Assembly (NCBI RefSeq): GCF_000948985.2
Contig: NZ_CP059733.1
Span: 434,001-498,000, forward strand
Direction: 5' to 3'
DNA length: 64,000 nt
DNA from: Thalassomonas viridans
GTDB taxonomy: Bacteria > Pseudomonadota > Gammaproteobacteria > Enterobacterales > Alteromonadaceae
The notes below the pieces were generated by a model. The model did no database searches, was not told where the DNA came from, and saw only the letters and a program-made list of their open reading frames with translations. The position numbers and the translations under genes are program-made. This document shows, piece after piece, positions 27,734 through 36,095 of this stretch; the first letter of the stretch is position 1, and each line of letters begins with the position of its first letter.

Positions 27734-29113
27734 ATGATCAAACCCAGAGATGTCCGCAGCGTCAGTGATGCCAAACAGCTGGTGGAGGCACGCAAGTCAA
27801 CTTATGTCAAAGTGGGATTGTTTGATATTGACGGAGTGATGCGCGGCAAGTATATGAGCAAGGAGAAGTTTTTTTCCGCGCTTGAACATGGTTTTGCCTT
27901 TTGTGATGTCGTGCTCGGCTGGGATAGCCAGGATCAGCTTTATGAGAATACTGGGGTGAAATATACCGGCTGGCATACCGGTTATCCGGACGCGCCGGTG
28001 AGGATTTTACCCGAAACCTGCCGGGAGCTGCCGTTCGAAGAGAATACCCTGCTGTTTCTGTGCGAATTTAAGGAACCGACCGCCGGCATCTGTCCCAGGA
28101 ATGTCCTTAACCGGGTGTTGGCGAAGGCGGATGAAATGGGGCTGGAGGCCCAGGCCGCTTTTGAATATGAATTCTTCCTGTTCAACGAAACCCCGGATTC
28201 CGTCCGCGTCAAGGATTATAAAAATCTAACCCCCTTTACTCCGGGGTTTTTCGGTTATTCCATGCTGCGTAACTCCACCTTTGCCGAGTTATATCATGAG
28301 CTGCTGCAACTGGCGCAGGACATGGATTTTCCCATCGAAGGTCTGCATACCGAAACCGGCCCCGGGGTGCTGGAAGCGGCGATCAGCGTAGACAGCGCCG
28401 GGGCGGCGGCAGACAAGGCCGCCCTGTTTAAAACCTTTACCAAAGTCTGGGCACAAAGGCGGCAGTTGATGGCCACCTTTATGGCGAAATGGTCCAATGA
28501 TTATCCGGGACAATCCGGGCATATCCACCTTTCCCTGAAGGATAAGAAATCCGGGCGCAGCCTTTTTTATGATGCGCAGCAGCCCATGACCATGAGCCGG
28601 CTGCAGGGACATTTTATCGCCGGTTTGCAGCAATTGCTGCCGGAATTTATGGCCATGTATGCCCCCACCATCAATGCCTATTCCCGGGTGATCCCGGGTT
28701 ACTGGGCGCCGACCCATGCCACCTGGGGTTGTGAAAACCGTACCACAGCCCTGCGTTTGATCCCCGGCAGTGAAAAATCCCAGCGGGTGGAATTCCGTCT
28801 CGGCTCGGCGGACGCCAATCCCTACCTGGCCCTGGCGGCGGCGCTGGCCGCCGGTTTATACGGCATCACCGAGAAACTGGCGCCGGGAGAGATGACCACA
28901 GGCAATGCTTACCAGCAGGAGCTGCCGCCGGCCTTGAAACTGCCGGACAACCTGGGAGATGCTTCGCGGCGCTTTGGCGGCTCGCAAGTGGCAAGGGAAT
29001 ATTTCGGAGCCGGGTTTGTCGAGCATTTCAGCGCGACCCGCGACTGGGAGGTGCAGGAGTTTCGCAAGCACATCACCGACTGGGAGCTGGCGCGTTATTT
29101 CGAAATCATTTAG
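27734..29113 (+). CDS. Glutamine-synthetase-like gamma-glutamyl-amine ligase
   Basis: A 459-residue protein of the glutamine synthetase superfamily (beta-grasp and catalytic domains). Motifs include the metal-binding EYEFFLFNE, the glutamate-binding ETGPGVLEAAIS and SGQSGHIHLSLKD regions, WGCENRTTALRLIP and VEFRLGSADANPYLA. The version NRTTALR replaces the NRSA..RIP of true nitrogen-assimilating GlnA. It resembles PuuA-like enzymes that join glutamate to an amine instead of ammonia. It is followed at short spacing by aldehyde dehydrogenase, iron alcohol dehydrogenase and glutamine amidotransferase genes, which fits gamma-glutamyl amine metabolism. The amine is unknown; an amino alcohol such as ethanolamine is my inference. 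Confidence 0.85.
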   Translation: MIKPRDVRSVSDAKQLVEARKSTYVKVGLFDIDGVMRGKYMSKEKFFSALEHGFAFCDVVLGWDSQDQLYENTGVKYTGWHTGYPDAPVRILPETCRELPFEENTLLFLCEFKEPTAGICPRNVLNRVLAKADEMGLEAQAAFEYEFFLFNETPDSVRVKDYKNLTPFTPGFFGYSMLRNSTFAELYHELLQLAQDMDFPIEGLHTETGPGVLEAAISVDSAGAAADKAALFKTFTKVWAQRRQLMATFMAKWSNDYPGQSGHIHLSLKDKKSGRSLFYDAQQPMTMSRLQGHFIAGLQQLLPEFMAMYAPTINAYSRVIPGYWAPTHATWGCENRTTALRLIPGSEKSQRVEFRLGSADANPYLALAAALAAGLYGITEKLAPGEMTTGNAYQQELPPALKLPDNLGDASRRFGGSQVAREYFGAGFVEHFSATRDWEVQEFRKHITDWELARYFEII

Positions 29114-29143
29114 CGATACGGGGATTAAGGGCGGGAGATCTTT

Positions 29144-30559
29144 ATGGACAGACAGCTGGCAAGCATTTCACCCGTAGACGGCCGCGTCTATGTCAGCCGG
29201 GCATATGCTAAAGAGCATGAGGCAGAGCAGGCCCTGAGCCTGGCCGCCAAAGCGCAAAAAGCCTGGTCAAAAACCTCGGTTGCGGAGCGGGTGGCCCTGT
29301 GTGAAAAAATGCTGGCGGCCTTTAGCGGCCAAAAAGAGCAAATGGTCAAAGAGCTGTGCTGGATGATGGGACGGCCGGTCCGTTATGGCGCCGGGGAAAT
29401 CCGGGGGGTCGAACAAAGGGCCCGCTATATGATGAGCATTGCCGGGCAGGCGCTGGCGCCTGTTTGCCTGGATGACGAGCAGGGGATGCAGCGCTTCATT
29501 AAGCGCCAGCCCCTGGGAGTCGTGTTTGTGATCGCTCCCTGGAATTACCCCTACCTGACGGCGGTCAACAGCATAGTCCCGGCGATCCTGGCCGGCAACA
29601 GCGTGATTTTGAAACATTCGGCACAAACCCCTTTATGCGCCGAACATTTCCACCGGGCTTTTGCACAGGCGGGTTTGCCCGATGGGGTTTTTCAGTATCT
29701 GCACCTGACGCACACAGATACGCAAAAACTGCTCAGGCAAGGAAACATCCACCAGGTGTGCTTTACCGGCTCGGTTGGTGGCGGGCATATGGTCGAGCAG
29801 GCGCTGGCGGGGCGTTTTATTGGCGCCAGTTTAGAGCTGGGGGGCAAAGACCCGGCTTATGTGCGCCCCGATGCCGATCTGGACGTCGCGGTTGCAACCG
29901 CAGTTGACGGCGCTTATTTTAATTCCGGGCAGTCATGCTGCGCCATCGAAAGAATTTATGTGCATGAAGATATTTATGACGCCTTTGTCGGGCAGGCGGT
30001 GGCGCTGGTTAAGCAGTACCGGCTGGGGCGTCCGGACGATGCCGGCACCACTATCGGGCCTATGGTCCGGGGGGAAGCGGCGGATTTTGTCCGCGGGCAA
30101 ATCTCCCGGGCACTTGAACAGGGGGCCGTTGCCCATATCCACCCGGAGGACGGCCTGGATCCCCTGGGGCTTGATAAACCCGGCAGCCCCTATCTAACCC
30201 CGCAGCTGTTAACTGAAGTAGATCATACTATGTCCCTGATGAAAGAAGAGTCTTTCGGTCCCGTGGTGGGGATCCAGAAAGTCGGCAGCGACGAGCAGGC
30301 CCTGGGTTTGATGAATGACAGCGAGTTTGGCCTGACGGCGGCGATTTTTACCCGGGATCTGGCCCGGGGCATTCGGTTAGGGGAACAGATTGAAACCGGA
30401 ACCTTTTTTATCAACCGTTGCGACTATCTGGATCCGGCGCTGGCCTGGACCGGGGTTAAGCACTCCGGACGGGGCTGCAGTTTATCCCGGCTGGGTTTTG
30501 ATGCCCTAACCCGGCCAAAATCTTTTTTGATCAATCCGGGGGAAGACGGATGCTTTTGA
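29144..30559 (+). CDS. NAD(P)-dependent aldehyde dehydrogenase
   Basis: A 471-residue aldehyde dehydrogenase. Motifs are the NAD-binding VIAPWNYPYLTAVNSIVPA, FTGSVGGG, the general-base glutamate in LELGGKDPAY (about residue 231), the nucleophile in FNSGQSCCAIER (Cys265 or Cys266) and EESFGPVVGI. It starts 30 bp after the synthetase-like gene and precedes an iron alcohol dehydrogenase gene, so it would oxidise the aldehyde made by that enzyme. If the pathway inference is right, the substrate is a gamma-glutamyl amino-aldehyde and the product a gamma-glutamyl amino acid. By sequence alone only the superfamily is certain. Confidence 0.92.
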   Translation: MDRQLASISPVDGRVYVSRAYAKEHEAEQALSLAAKAQKAWSKTSVAERVALCEKMLAAFSGQKEQMVKELCWMMGRPVRYGAGEIRGVEQRARYMMSIAGQALAPVCLDDEQGMQRFIKRQPLGVVFVIAPWNYPYLTAVNSIVPAILAGNSVILKHSAQTPLCAEHFHRAFAQAGLPDGVFQYLHLTHTDTQKLLRQGNIHQVCFTGSVGGGHMVEQALAGRFIGASLELGGKDPAYVRPDADLDVAVATAVDGAYFNSGQSCCAIERIYVHEDIYDAFVGQAVALVKQYRLGRPDDAGTTIGPMVRGEAADFVRGQISRALEQGAVAHIHPEDGLDPLGLDKPGSPYLTPQLLTEVDHTMSLMKEESFGPVVGIQKVGSDEQALGLMNDSEFGLTAAIFTRDLARGIRLGEQIETGTFFINRCDYLDPALAWTGVKHSGRGCSLSRLGFDALTRPKSFLINPGEDGCF

Positions 30560-30611
30560 AAAATTTTCCCTTGTTCACCCCTTTGTTTAGCCATTATACC
30601 GGGAGTTATCT

Positions 30612-31781
30612 GTGACAGAGCCAATATTATCCGGCAGCTGGAACTACCCCAGCCAGATCAGGGCGGGGGCGGGCCAGCTAAGTATACTGCCCCAAAGCTG
30701 CAAGGCGTTAAACATGCAAAAACCTTTGCTGGTTACCGATCCCGGGCTGGCGGCCTTGCCTGTGGTGGCTGAGGCCCTGGAGCTGTGCCGGGATGCCGGG
30801 CTGGCGTGCGGCTTATTCAGCGCCGTTGAGGGCAACCCCAAGGGGGAAAACATCAGCAAGGGGGTGGCAGCCTTTCATGGCGGGCAACATGACGGGGTGA
30901 TTGCTTTGGGTGGCGGCTCTGCCCTGGACGCCGGTAAAGCCGTGGCCTTTATGAGCGGACAAAACCGCTCCCTGTGGGCATTTGAAGATATCGGCGACAA
31001 CTGGCGTCAGGCCGACGAAGCGGCAATAGCCCCTGTGGTGGCGGTGCCAACCACGGCGGGTACCGGCTCTGAGGTCGGCCGGGCCGCGGTGATCACGGAC
31101 AGCGCAGCCCGGGTAAAGCGTATTATCTTTCATCCGAAAATGCTGCCGCAAATCGTGATCCTGGATCCCGAGCTCACCGTTGGATTGCCGCCGCATATCA
31201 CGGCGGCAACCGGTATGGATGCCTTGTCCCATAATATCGAAGCCCTTTGTTCCCCCTTTTATCACCCTATGGCGGAGGGAATCGCGCTTGAGGGTATCAG
31301 GTTGGTCAAAGAAAATTTAGTGGAGGCGGTGACCAGGGGAGACAATTTAACGGCGCGCCTGCACATGCTGGTGGCGTCGAGTATGGGCGCCACGGCTTTT
31401 CAAAAAGGCCTGGGGGCCATGCACGCGCTGGCCCATCCGCTGGGGGCCCTTTATGATGCGCACCATGGAACTTTAAACGCTGTCCTTATGCCCTATGTGC
31501 TTAAAGCCAATCAGGCGGCCATCGAAGATAAAATCCGGCGGGTGTCGGCGTATATAGGCTTGGCAGACGCCAGTTTCAGCGGTTTTCTCAACTGGATATT
31601 AGTCCTGCGCGGGGAAATCGGTATCGCCGCTAAGTTAAGCGAGTTAGGTATAGATGACAGTGAAGCCGGAAAAATAGGCGAGATGGCCTGTGCCGATCCC
31701 AGCGCCGGAGGCAACCCGGTGGCTTTTACCCCCAGGCAATATACGGAAATTTTCCTGCGTGCCTTACACGGTGAATTGTGA
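30612..31781 (+). CDS. Iron-containing alcohol dehydrogenase
   Basis: Group III metal-dependent alcohol dehydrogenase of 389 residues. NAD(P) binding is shown by ALGGGSALDAGKAVA and the PTTAGTGSEVGRAAVI loop. Metal ligands fall in ATGMDALSHNIEALCSP and in the GAMHALAHPLGALYDAHHG histidine segment. It lies 52 bp downstream of the aldehyde dehydrogenase gene and its stop is close to the amidotransferase gene, consistent with a four-gene operon. An alcohol dehydrogenase is not needed for putrescine degradation but is needed if the amine also carries a hydroxyl group, which is the main clue to an amino-alcohol substrate. Confidence 0.92.
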   Translation: MTEPILSGSWNYPSQIRAGAGQLSILPQSCKALNMQKPLLVTDPGLAALPVVAEALELCRDAGLACGLFSAVEGNPKGENISKGVAAFHGGQHDGVIALGGGSALDAGKAVAFMSGQNRSLWAFEDIGDNWRQADEAAIAPVVAVPTTAGTGSEVGRAAVITDSAARVKRIIFHPKMLPQIVILDPELTVGLPPHITAATGMDALSHNIEALCSPFYHPMAEGIALEGIRLVKENLVEAVTRGDNLTARLHMLVASSMGATAFQKGLGAMHALAHPLGALYDAHHGTLNAVLMPYVLKANQAAIEDKIRRVSAYIGLADASFSGFLNWILVLRGEIGIAAKLSELGIDDSEAGKIGEMACADPSAGGNPVAFTPRQYTEIFLRALHGEL

Positions 31782-31810
31782 CGGTGGCGGACTCAGATAA
31801 GGAAACAGGC

Positions 31811-32512
31811 ATGAAGCTGGGTTTGTTATTATGCGATGATGTGATGGCGCCCCTGCAGGCGGAGTTTGGCGGTTACGGGCAGATGTTTACCCGGTTATTG
31901 CGGCAGGTATGTCCGGAGCTGGTGCTGACTGTCTATGATGTCCGCCAGGGAGAGTTTCCGCAAAACCCGGATGAAAACCTGGGGTATCTTACCAGCGGCA
32001 GCGCCTGCGGGGTAAATGACGATTTGCCCTGGCTGGCGGATCTGGAGGCTTTTATCCTCTTGCTGGCCTCACGGCAGAAAAAACTGGCGGGCATTTGTTT
32101 TGGCCATCAGTTACTGGCAAAAGTGCTGGGGGGAAAAGTCGAACCTTCGCCGCGGGGCTGGGGCATAGGGGTGTCTTTTAACGATATCTGCACGGACAGG
32201 TCCTGGATGGTGCCGGCCGGGGAGGCGATAGATCTGGTGGCCTGCCACCAGGACCAGGTGAGCCGGCTGCCTCCGGGGGCACAAGTGCTGGCGGCCAGCC
32301 GCTTTTGTCCCTTTTATATGGTGCAGTTTGCCGGGCATTTACTGGGGGTACAGGGACATCCCGAATTTCCCAAAGCCTATGTGGCGGCCCTGATGGCAAA
32401 GCGCCGGGACAGTATCCCGGCCCACAGGATCAGGGAAGGACTGGCTTCCCTGAATGCCCAGGTCGATGATTTGCGCTTTGCCCGCTGGCTGATAAATTTT
32501 TTCCGCAGCTGA
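31811..32512 (+). CDS. Class I glutamine amidotransferase-like gamma-glutamyl hydrolase
   Basis: A 233-residue stand-alone class I glutamine amidotransferase domain, GMP-synthase-like. The nucleophile Cys96 is in AGICFGHQL, and His183 and Glu185 of GHPEF complete the triad. The ATG at 31811 is preferred because AAGGAA lies just upstream; an upstream GTG at 31778 overlaps the previous stop codon but has no ribosome site. With no synthase partner fused or adjacent, hydrolysis of a gamma-glutamyl compound, as done by PuuD in the putrescine pathway, is the most economical role. That role is inferred from context. Confidence 0.82.
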   Translation: MKLGLLLCDDVMAPLQAEFGGYGQMFTRLLRQVCPELVLTVYDVRQGEFPQNPDENLGYLTSGSACGVNDDLPWLADLEAFILLLASRQKKLAGICFGHQLLAKVLGGKVEPSPRGWGIGVSFNDICTDRSWMVPAGEAIDLVACHQDQVSRLPPGAQVLAASRFCPFYMVQFAGHLLGVQGHPEFPKAYVAALMAKRRDSIPAHRIREGLASLNAQVDDLRFARWLINFFRS

Positions 32513-32526
32513 TGACGGCTGCCGTG

Positions 32527-33159
32527 TTAAAAAACTTCGCCAATAAGAATGTCCATATCGATAGTGCCGATCTGGGTCTGCTCCAGTCCTTTTATTTCCA
32601 GGGTTAACTCCCGGCAATCGCCCTGGGTGACTAAAGTGTTGTCAACAAGCAGATTCAGGCTGCGATAGGTGTTATAGGGATTGCCGACGATAAAACCGTA
32701 AGAATCTACGCTGTTTTTAATCGCCGTGACCTGCTGTGCAGTCAGCAAAGCATTGCGGTTATCCATATCTGTCCCTATGGCGATATTGCTGCAGTAGGCA
32801 TTCATTTCAACGATAAAGCGGAACTGATCCGAAGGGTTGACTGTGGTATAGGTGCAGTCCGGCGGGTTGCCGGCGCCGATCAGAAAATATCCGCCGGGCT
32901 GGGGATATAATTTATGGCATTCAAAGCCGGGATCAAGAGCGCCGTGACCGGTAATCCTGGCGTCGATGTCGAAGATCAGTTGCTGGCCATGATCCCCGGA
33001 TACCGGGATGCGGGCGGTATAGACAGAGCCGCTGCGGCTAAATGCCTGTTTCGTGATGCTGTGCTTGCTTCCGGCGATGTAAATGACGTCGTCAAAAGCC
33101 TGGAGTTCGGCGGCGAATAATATAAGCAAAAGGCTGCTTATTAATACTTTGATGTTCAT
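32527..33159 (-). CDS. Secreted protein of unknown function
   Basis: A 210-residue protein with a clear signal peptide (MNIKVLISSLLLILFAAELQ, cut after QA). I do not recognise the family. The mature part has four cysteines, in FECHKLY, PPDCTYT, AYCSNIA and GDCRELT, which could form two disulphides in the periplasm. It looks beta-rich (alternating hydrophobics such as QLIFDIDARITG and LTLEIKGL). The ATG at 33159 is preceded by AAAGGAT; an in-frame codon 13 residues earlier has no ribosome site. It ends 14 bp from the convergent amidotransferase gene, with no terminator visible between them. Confidence 0.65.
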   Translation of the reverse strand: MNIKVLISSLLLILFAAELQAFDDVIYIAGSKHSITKQAFSRSGSVYTARIPVSGDHGQQLIFDIDARITGHGALDPGFECHKLYPQPGGYFLIGAGNPPDCTYTTVNPSDQFRFIVEMNAYCSNIAIGTDMDNRNALLTAQQVTAIKNSVDSYGFIVGNPYNTYRSLNLLVDNTLVTQGDCRELTLEIKGLEQTQIGTIDMDILIGEVF

Positions 33160-33508
33160 ATAAATCCTTTTATGAAAATTAATTTTGGCATTATTCAACT
33201 GAGTGAATAATACTTGATGTTAAAGAATACTGATTATTTAATCAACATGTTGTTAACAAAAATAAAACAATAAGCCTGCCGGTTTGAGTATTGGCGGCTG
33301 CAGCAAAGAGATGTGCTGATCTCAGGGGAGGCCGGAAAATCTTCCCGTAAAAAGCAGCATTTTGCCCGGGTAAGTGCTGATATATTTGAATTATTCTGGC
33401 GATATGTTGTCTATAACTTTTACAGATATCCGGGTTGAAAACTAGAATTATTCAGTTTTTTATTCTATCGTTATGAAAAAAATAGTGTTTTATCTAAGGG
33501 AATAGATT
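33160..33508. other. AT-rich intergenic region with divergent promoters
   Basis: This stretch separates the secreted-protein gene from the small plus-strand genes. It is clearly richer in A and T than the surroundings. It contains a CAACATGTTG palindrome near 33243 and a TTGTTAACAA palindrome next to it. No consensus promoter could be fixed. Confidence 0.4.
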
Positions 33509-33649
33509 ATGCATTTACCTGTCAAATTCGTTATAAGAAGTTTGTTTTACAATCCACCCCATATGACTCGCCTTTTTTTATATGGCTCATTAAAAGTGAT
33601 AGTTTTGAATGGCCTTACTGGCTTAACACGGAATTTTACGAGTATATAA
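33509..33649 (+). CDS. Possible 46-residue leader peptide or small protein
   Basis: An ATG at 33509 is preceded by AAGGGAAT at good spacing and opens a 46-codon frame (MHLPVKFVIRSLFYNPPHMT...). The frame ends in TAA at 33647-33649, directly against the ATG of the next gene. The peptide is basic and hydrophobic, with no known family. The next gene has no ribosome site of its own, so this frame may drive it by coupled translation. It could still be a chance frame. Confidence 0.4.
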   Translation: MHLPVKFVIRSLFYNPPHMTRLFLYGSLKVIVLNGLTGLTRNFTSI

Positions 33650-33910
33650 ATGAATATTTTCAGAAAAATCTCATCGAGTATCCACCGTAAATTGCGCCCG
33701 GTTGAGAGCCATGCCATCTGGCAGCAGCTAAACCTGGCACAGAAATTTGCTGTCAGATCTTTAGCCGAATGTGATTATGAGTTGTGTTTTATCCGAACCA
33801 TTGCCGGTAACCGTCTGGTGGTCATGATTTGCGGGGAAAATTTCGCTACGATTGACAGTGAAGGTGAAATTGATATGCACCCGGATATTAAATTACGATA
33901 CTCACTCTAA
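33650..33910 (+). CDS. Small conserved-looking protein of unknown function
   Basis: An 86-residue protein with no recognised domain. It starts MNIFRKISSSIHRKLRPVE, a basic amphipathic helix, and then has a probable small beta domain (DYELCFIRTIAGNRLVVMICGENFATIDSEGEI). Only a weak ACGAG precedes the ATG, and the upstream frame stops directly at it. A strong terminator hairpin follows 38 bp after the stop codon, which supports a real transcribed gene. Confidence 0.55.
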   Translation: MNIFRKISSSIHRKLRPVESHAIWQQLNLAQKFAVRSLAECDYELCFIRTIAGNRLVVMICGENFATIDSEGEIDMHPDIKLRYSL

Positions 33911-33947
33911 AGCCTGGTTTGGATTAACGGACCGCCAGCAGGATTTC

Positions 33948-33976
33948 AAGCCGCTTTTGCTTTAAAAGCGGCTTTT
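33948..33976 (+). terminator. Intrinsic terminator after the 86-residue gene
   Basis: Eleven-base arms AAGCCGCTTTT and AAAAGCGGCTT pair perfectly around a five-base loop, and the right arm runs into TTTT. The U-tract is short but usable. Confidence 0.78.
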
Positions 33977-34111
33977 AAACATCTGTTGATTCCTCTCTTC
34001 TATTGCCTGCGCCACGGCCATCCCATCAAGCAAAACCCTATGAAATGCACCATACTAATAGGGAACCAGACCGGAAGGAAAATTTTCAGATCGGGCATTA
34101 AGGGGCTTGTT

Positions 34112-34318
34112 ATGATCCATGAACTGAAACGTGCGAATCAGGAGTGTCCGCATTGCGGTCATTATCAACAGCTGGCGCTGGGGTTGGAAACCGCGGATGC
34201 CAGCAATTATCTGGAGTGCCCGGTTTGCTGCCGTAATATTCACTCGCCGATGGAAATCAATGAATATTTGCAGCAGGTACAGATGTTTTTCGACGATGAG
34301 TCCGGGCAGGTGCTTTAA
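34112..34318 (+). CDS. CPXCG-motif cysteine-rich zinc-ribbon protein
   Basis: A 68-residue protein with two CxxC pairs, CPHCGHYQ (residues 10-13) and CPVCCRN, giving a predicted zinc ribbon. The sequence MIHELKRANQECPHCGHYQ and the acidic C-terminal tail match the small CPXCG family common in gammaproteobacteria. Its function is unknown. The ATG at 34112 is the family-consistent start; a longer frame from 33986 adds 42 unrelated residues. Its stop shares TTAA with the stop of the convergent pxpC gene. Confidence 0.82.
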   Translation: MIHELKRANQECPHCGHYQQLALGLETADASNYLECPVCCRNIHSPMEINEYLQQVQMFFDDESGQVL

Positions 34319-35367
34319 CCCGGGGCATGTGCCGGCCTAAACTGGCTGCTGTCGCTGTTGAGCCTTTGCCGGTAAAACTCTGCCAATTGCTGCCGGGCCT
34401 GTTCCAGGGACACCGGGATAAAACGTAGCGATTCTCCCGGGCGCTTCTGGCTTAACCTGAACAGGTCGGTTTGCATCACGGCGCCAATCACGGGATAACC
34501 TCCTATGGTTTGCCGCTCTTTCATCAGTACTATCGGCCGCCGGAAATCCGGGAGCTGGATACTGCCAAAGGCGACCGCCCGTGACAGGCCGGTGGGTAAA
34601 GTGATGTCAGGGGAGCCGCCCGGGTTTTCCTGTGGCAGGGCGGCATGTTTTGAGGTCAGCCTGTAGCCCATGCGGTTACTGTCCCTGTCTATGGTATATT
34701 CAGCGTCGAGAAAGCGCTGTTGAAGCTTGCTATCCAGGGAAAACCATAACTTATGCGGGATAAACCTTGCCGTTAATACTCCGTCCGGATAAAAGTTAGC
34801 ATAAGCCTTTTTTCTTTGCTGCTGTTTTGGCGCTTGCCCGGCACCCGGGTTAAAACAAAACGGTGTCAGGGGAATATCACAGCCTGCGCTAATTTCTTTT
34901 TGTGCAGCAGCCAGGTTGCGCTCATTCAGGGTTTGTGCCCGGCTGCCAAGCCATAAAGGAGCATCAATACCGCCGTAGACCGCCAGGTAGTTGTGCAAAC
35001 CGGATGTCGGCAGGGAAAAAGCTAAGGTATCGCCGGCTGCCAGCTGCAGAACCTGCCAGTTGGACACCGGCTGTTCATTCAGGTAAATCCGGCAATCGGC
35101 GCCCGTAACGGCAAGCGTGCAGTGGCATTCTGCCCTTAATACCAGCTGGCCTAAAGTGATTTCCAGTGCCGCGGCATTGGCTTCATTGCCCAATAGCTGG
35201 TTTGCCGTCAAATAGGCGTGTTCATCGGCGGCACCACCGCCGCTAAAACCCAGGTGCTGGCTGCCGGGACGGCCGAGATCCTGTATCGAACATAAGCCCC
35301 CGGATTTGAGAATTGTGAGGGTATTTTGCCGGCCGGTTTCGCCCGGCACCGGGATAAAAGTCTGCAT
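34315..35367 (-). CDS. pxpC: 5-oxoprolinase subunit C (biotin-dependent carboxyltransferase fold)
   Basis: A 350-residue KipA/PxpC-type protein and part of the ATP-dependent 5-oxoprolinase PxpABC, which opens pyroglutamate to glutamate. Diagnostic stretches are ILKSGGLCSIQDLGRPG near the N-terminus, GFSGGGAADEHAYLTANQLLGN and GSIQLPDFRRPIVLMKERQTIGGYPVIG near residues 270-300. It overlaps the pxpB stop by one base (TAATG). The 5-oxoproline substrate forms spontaneously from glutamine and glutamate. Confidence 0.93.
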   Translation of the reverse strand: MQTFIPVPGETGRQNTLTILKSGGLCSIQDLGRPGSQHLGFSGGGAADEHAYLTANQLLGNEANAAALEITLGQLVLRAECHCTLAVTGADCRIYLNEQPVSNWQVLQLAAGDTLAFSLPTSGLHNYLAVYGGIDAPLWLGSRAQTLNERNLAAAQKEISAGCDIPLTPFCFNPGAGQAPKQQQRKKAYANFYPDGVLTARFIPHKLWFSLDSKLQQRFLDAEYTIDRDSNRMGYRLTSKHAALPQENPGGSPDITLPTGLSRAVAFGSIQLPDFRRPIVLMKERQTIGGYPVIGAVMQTDLFRLSQKRPGESLRFIPVSLEQARQQLAEFYRQRLNSDSSQFRPAHAPG

Positions 35368-36095
35368 TATTTTCCCTCCGGCACCAGATCCCCCGACATG
35401 GCTGTAAAGGTGTCGGCGTTTATGGCTTTAAAGCGGACCAGCTGACCCGGGGTGATCAGCGGCTGAAATTCCTGTGCCGTAACTGTATACATGGCGGCAG
35501 GGGTTTGTCCCAGGATATGCCAGCCCCCCGGACTGGCATTGGGATAGACAGCGGTCTGCCGGCCTGCGATGGCGACAGCCCCTTTGGGTACACTTGCCCT
35601 GGGAACGGCCCTGCGCGGCAGCTGCAGCCGGGAGGGCAAAGAGCCCAGGTAGCAAAATCCCGGGGTAAAGCCCAGGGCATAGGCACGGTAAACCGGCTCC
35701 TGGTGCAGTGCTATCACCTGCTCCGGGCTCAGAGAAGTTTGCTTTGCCACATGGGGGAGATCCCAGCCCGCCTGTCCGCCATAATAGACAGGAATTTCCA
35801 GTATTGTGCCTTCAGTCCCGCCCATCCCGGTTTCCCGGGTTTGTTTTGTCACTTGTCTCAGTTGTTCTGTGAATTTTTCCAGAGAAATAAGCTGAAAATG
35901 GTAATACACCATTAAGCTGTTATAGCTGGCGACCGTATCAATCACCAGGCCGGCGAATTGCCGGTGGATGGCATCCCGGCATGCGATGATATGCCTGTGC
36001 TGCTTCGGGCATATTTTTTCCTGCCAGGTCAGTAGCAGGGCATTTTCGCTGACGGCTTCCAGCGAAACCTCCTGCTTTAAATCCGTTTGCGTCAT
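35367..36095 (-). CDS. pxpB: 5-oxoprolinase subunit B
   Basis: A 242-residue KipI/PxpB-type protein (allophanate hydrolase subunit 1 fold), with the family signatures YGGQAGWDLPHVAKQTSLS, YALGFTPGFCYLG and PNASPGGWHILGQTP. It overlaps pxpA by four bases (ATGA) and pxpC by one. It works as a complex with PxpC and PxpA; the KipI name comes from a Bacillus kinase inhibitor role that need not apply here. Confidence 0.93.
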   Translation of the reverse strand: MTQTDLKQEVSLEAVSENALLLTWQEKICPKQHRHIIACRDAIHRQFAGLVIDTVASYNSLMVYYHFQLISLEKFTEQLRQVTKQTRETGMGGTEGTILEIPVYYGGQAGWDLPHVAKQTSLSPEQVIALHQEPVYRAYALGFTPGFCYLGSLPSRLQLPRRAVPRASVPKGAVAIAGRQTAVYPNASPGGWHILGQTPAAMYTVTAQEFQPLITPGQLVRFKAINADTFTAMSGDLVPEGK

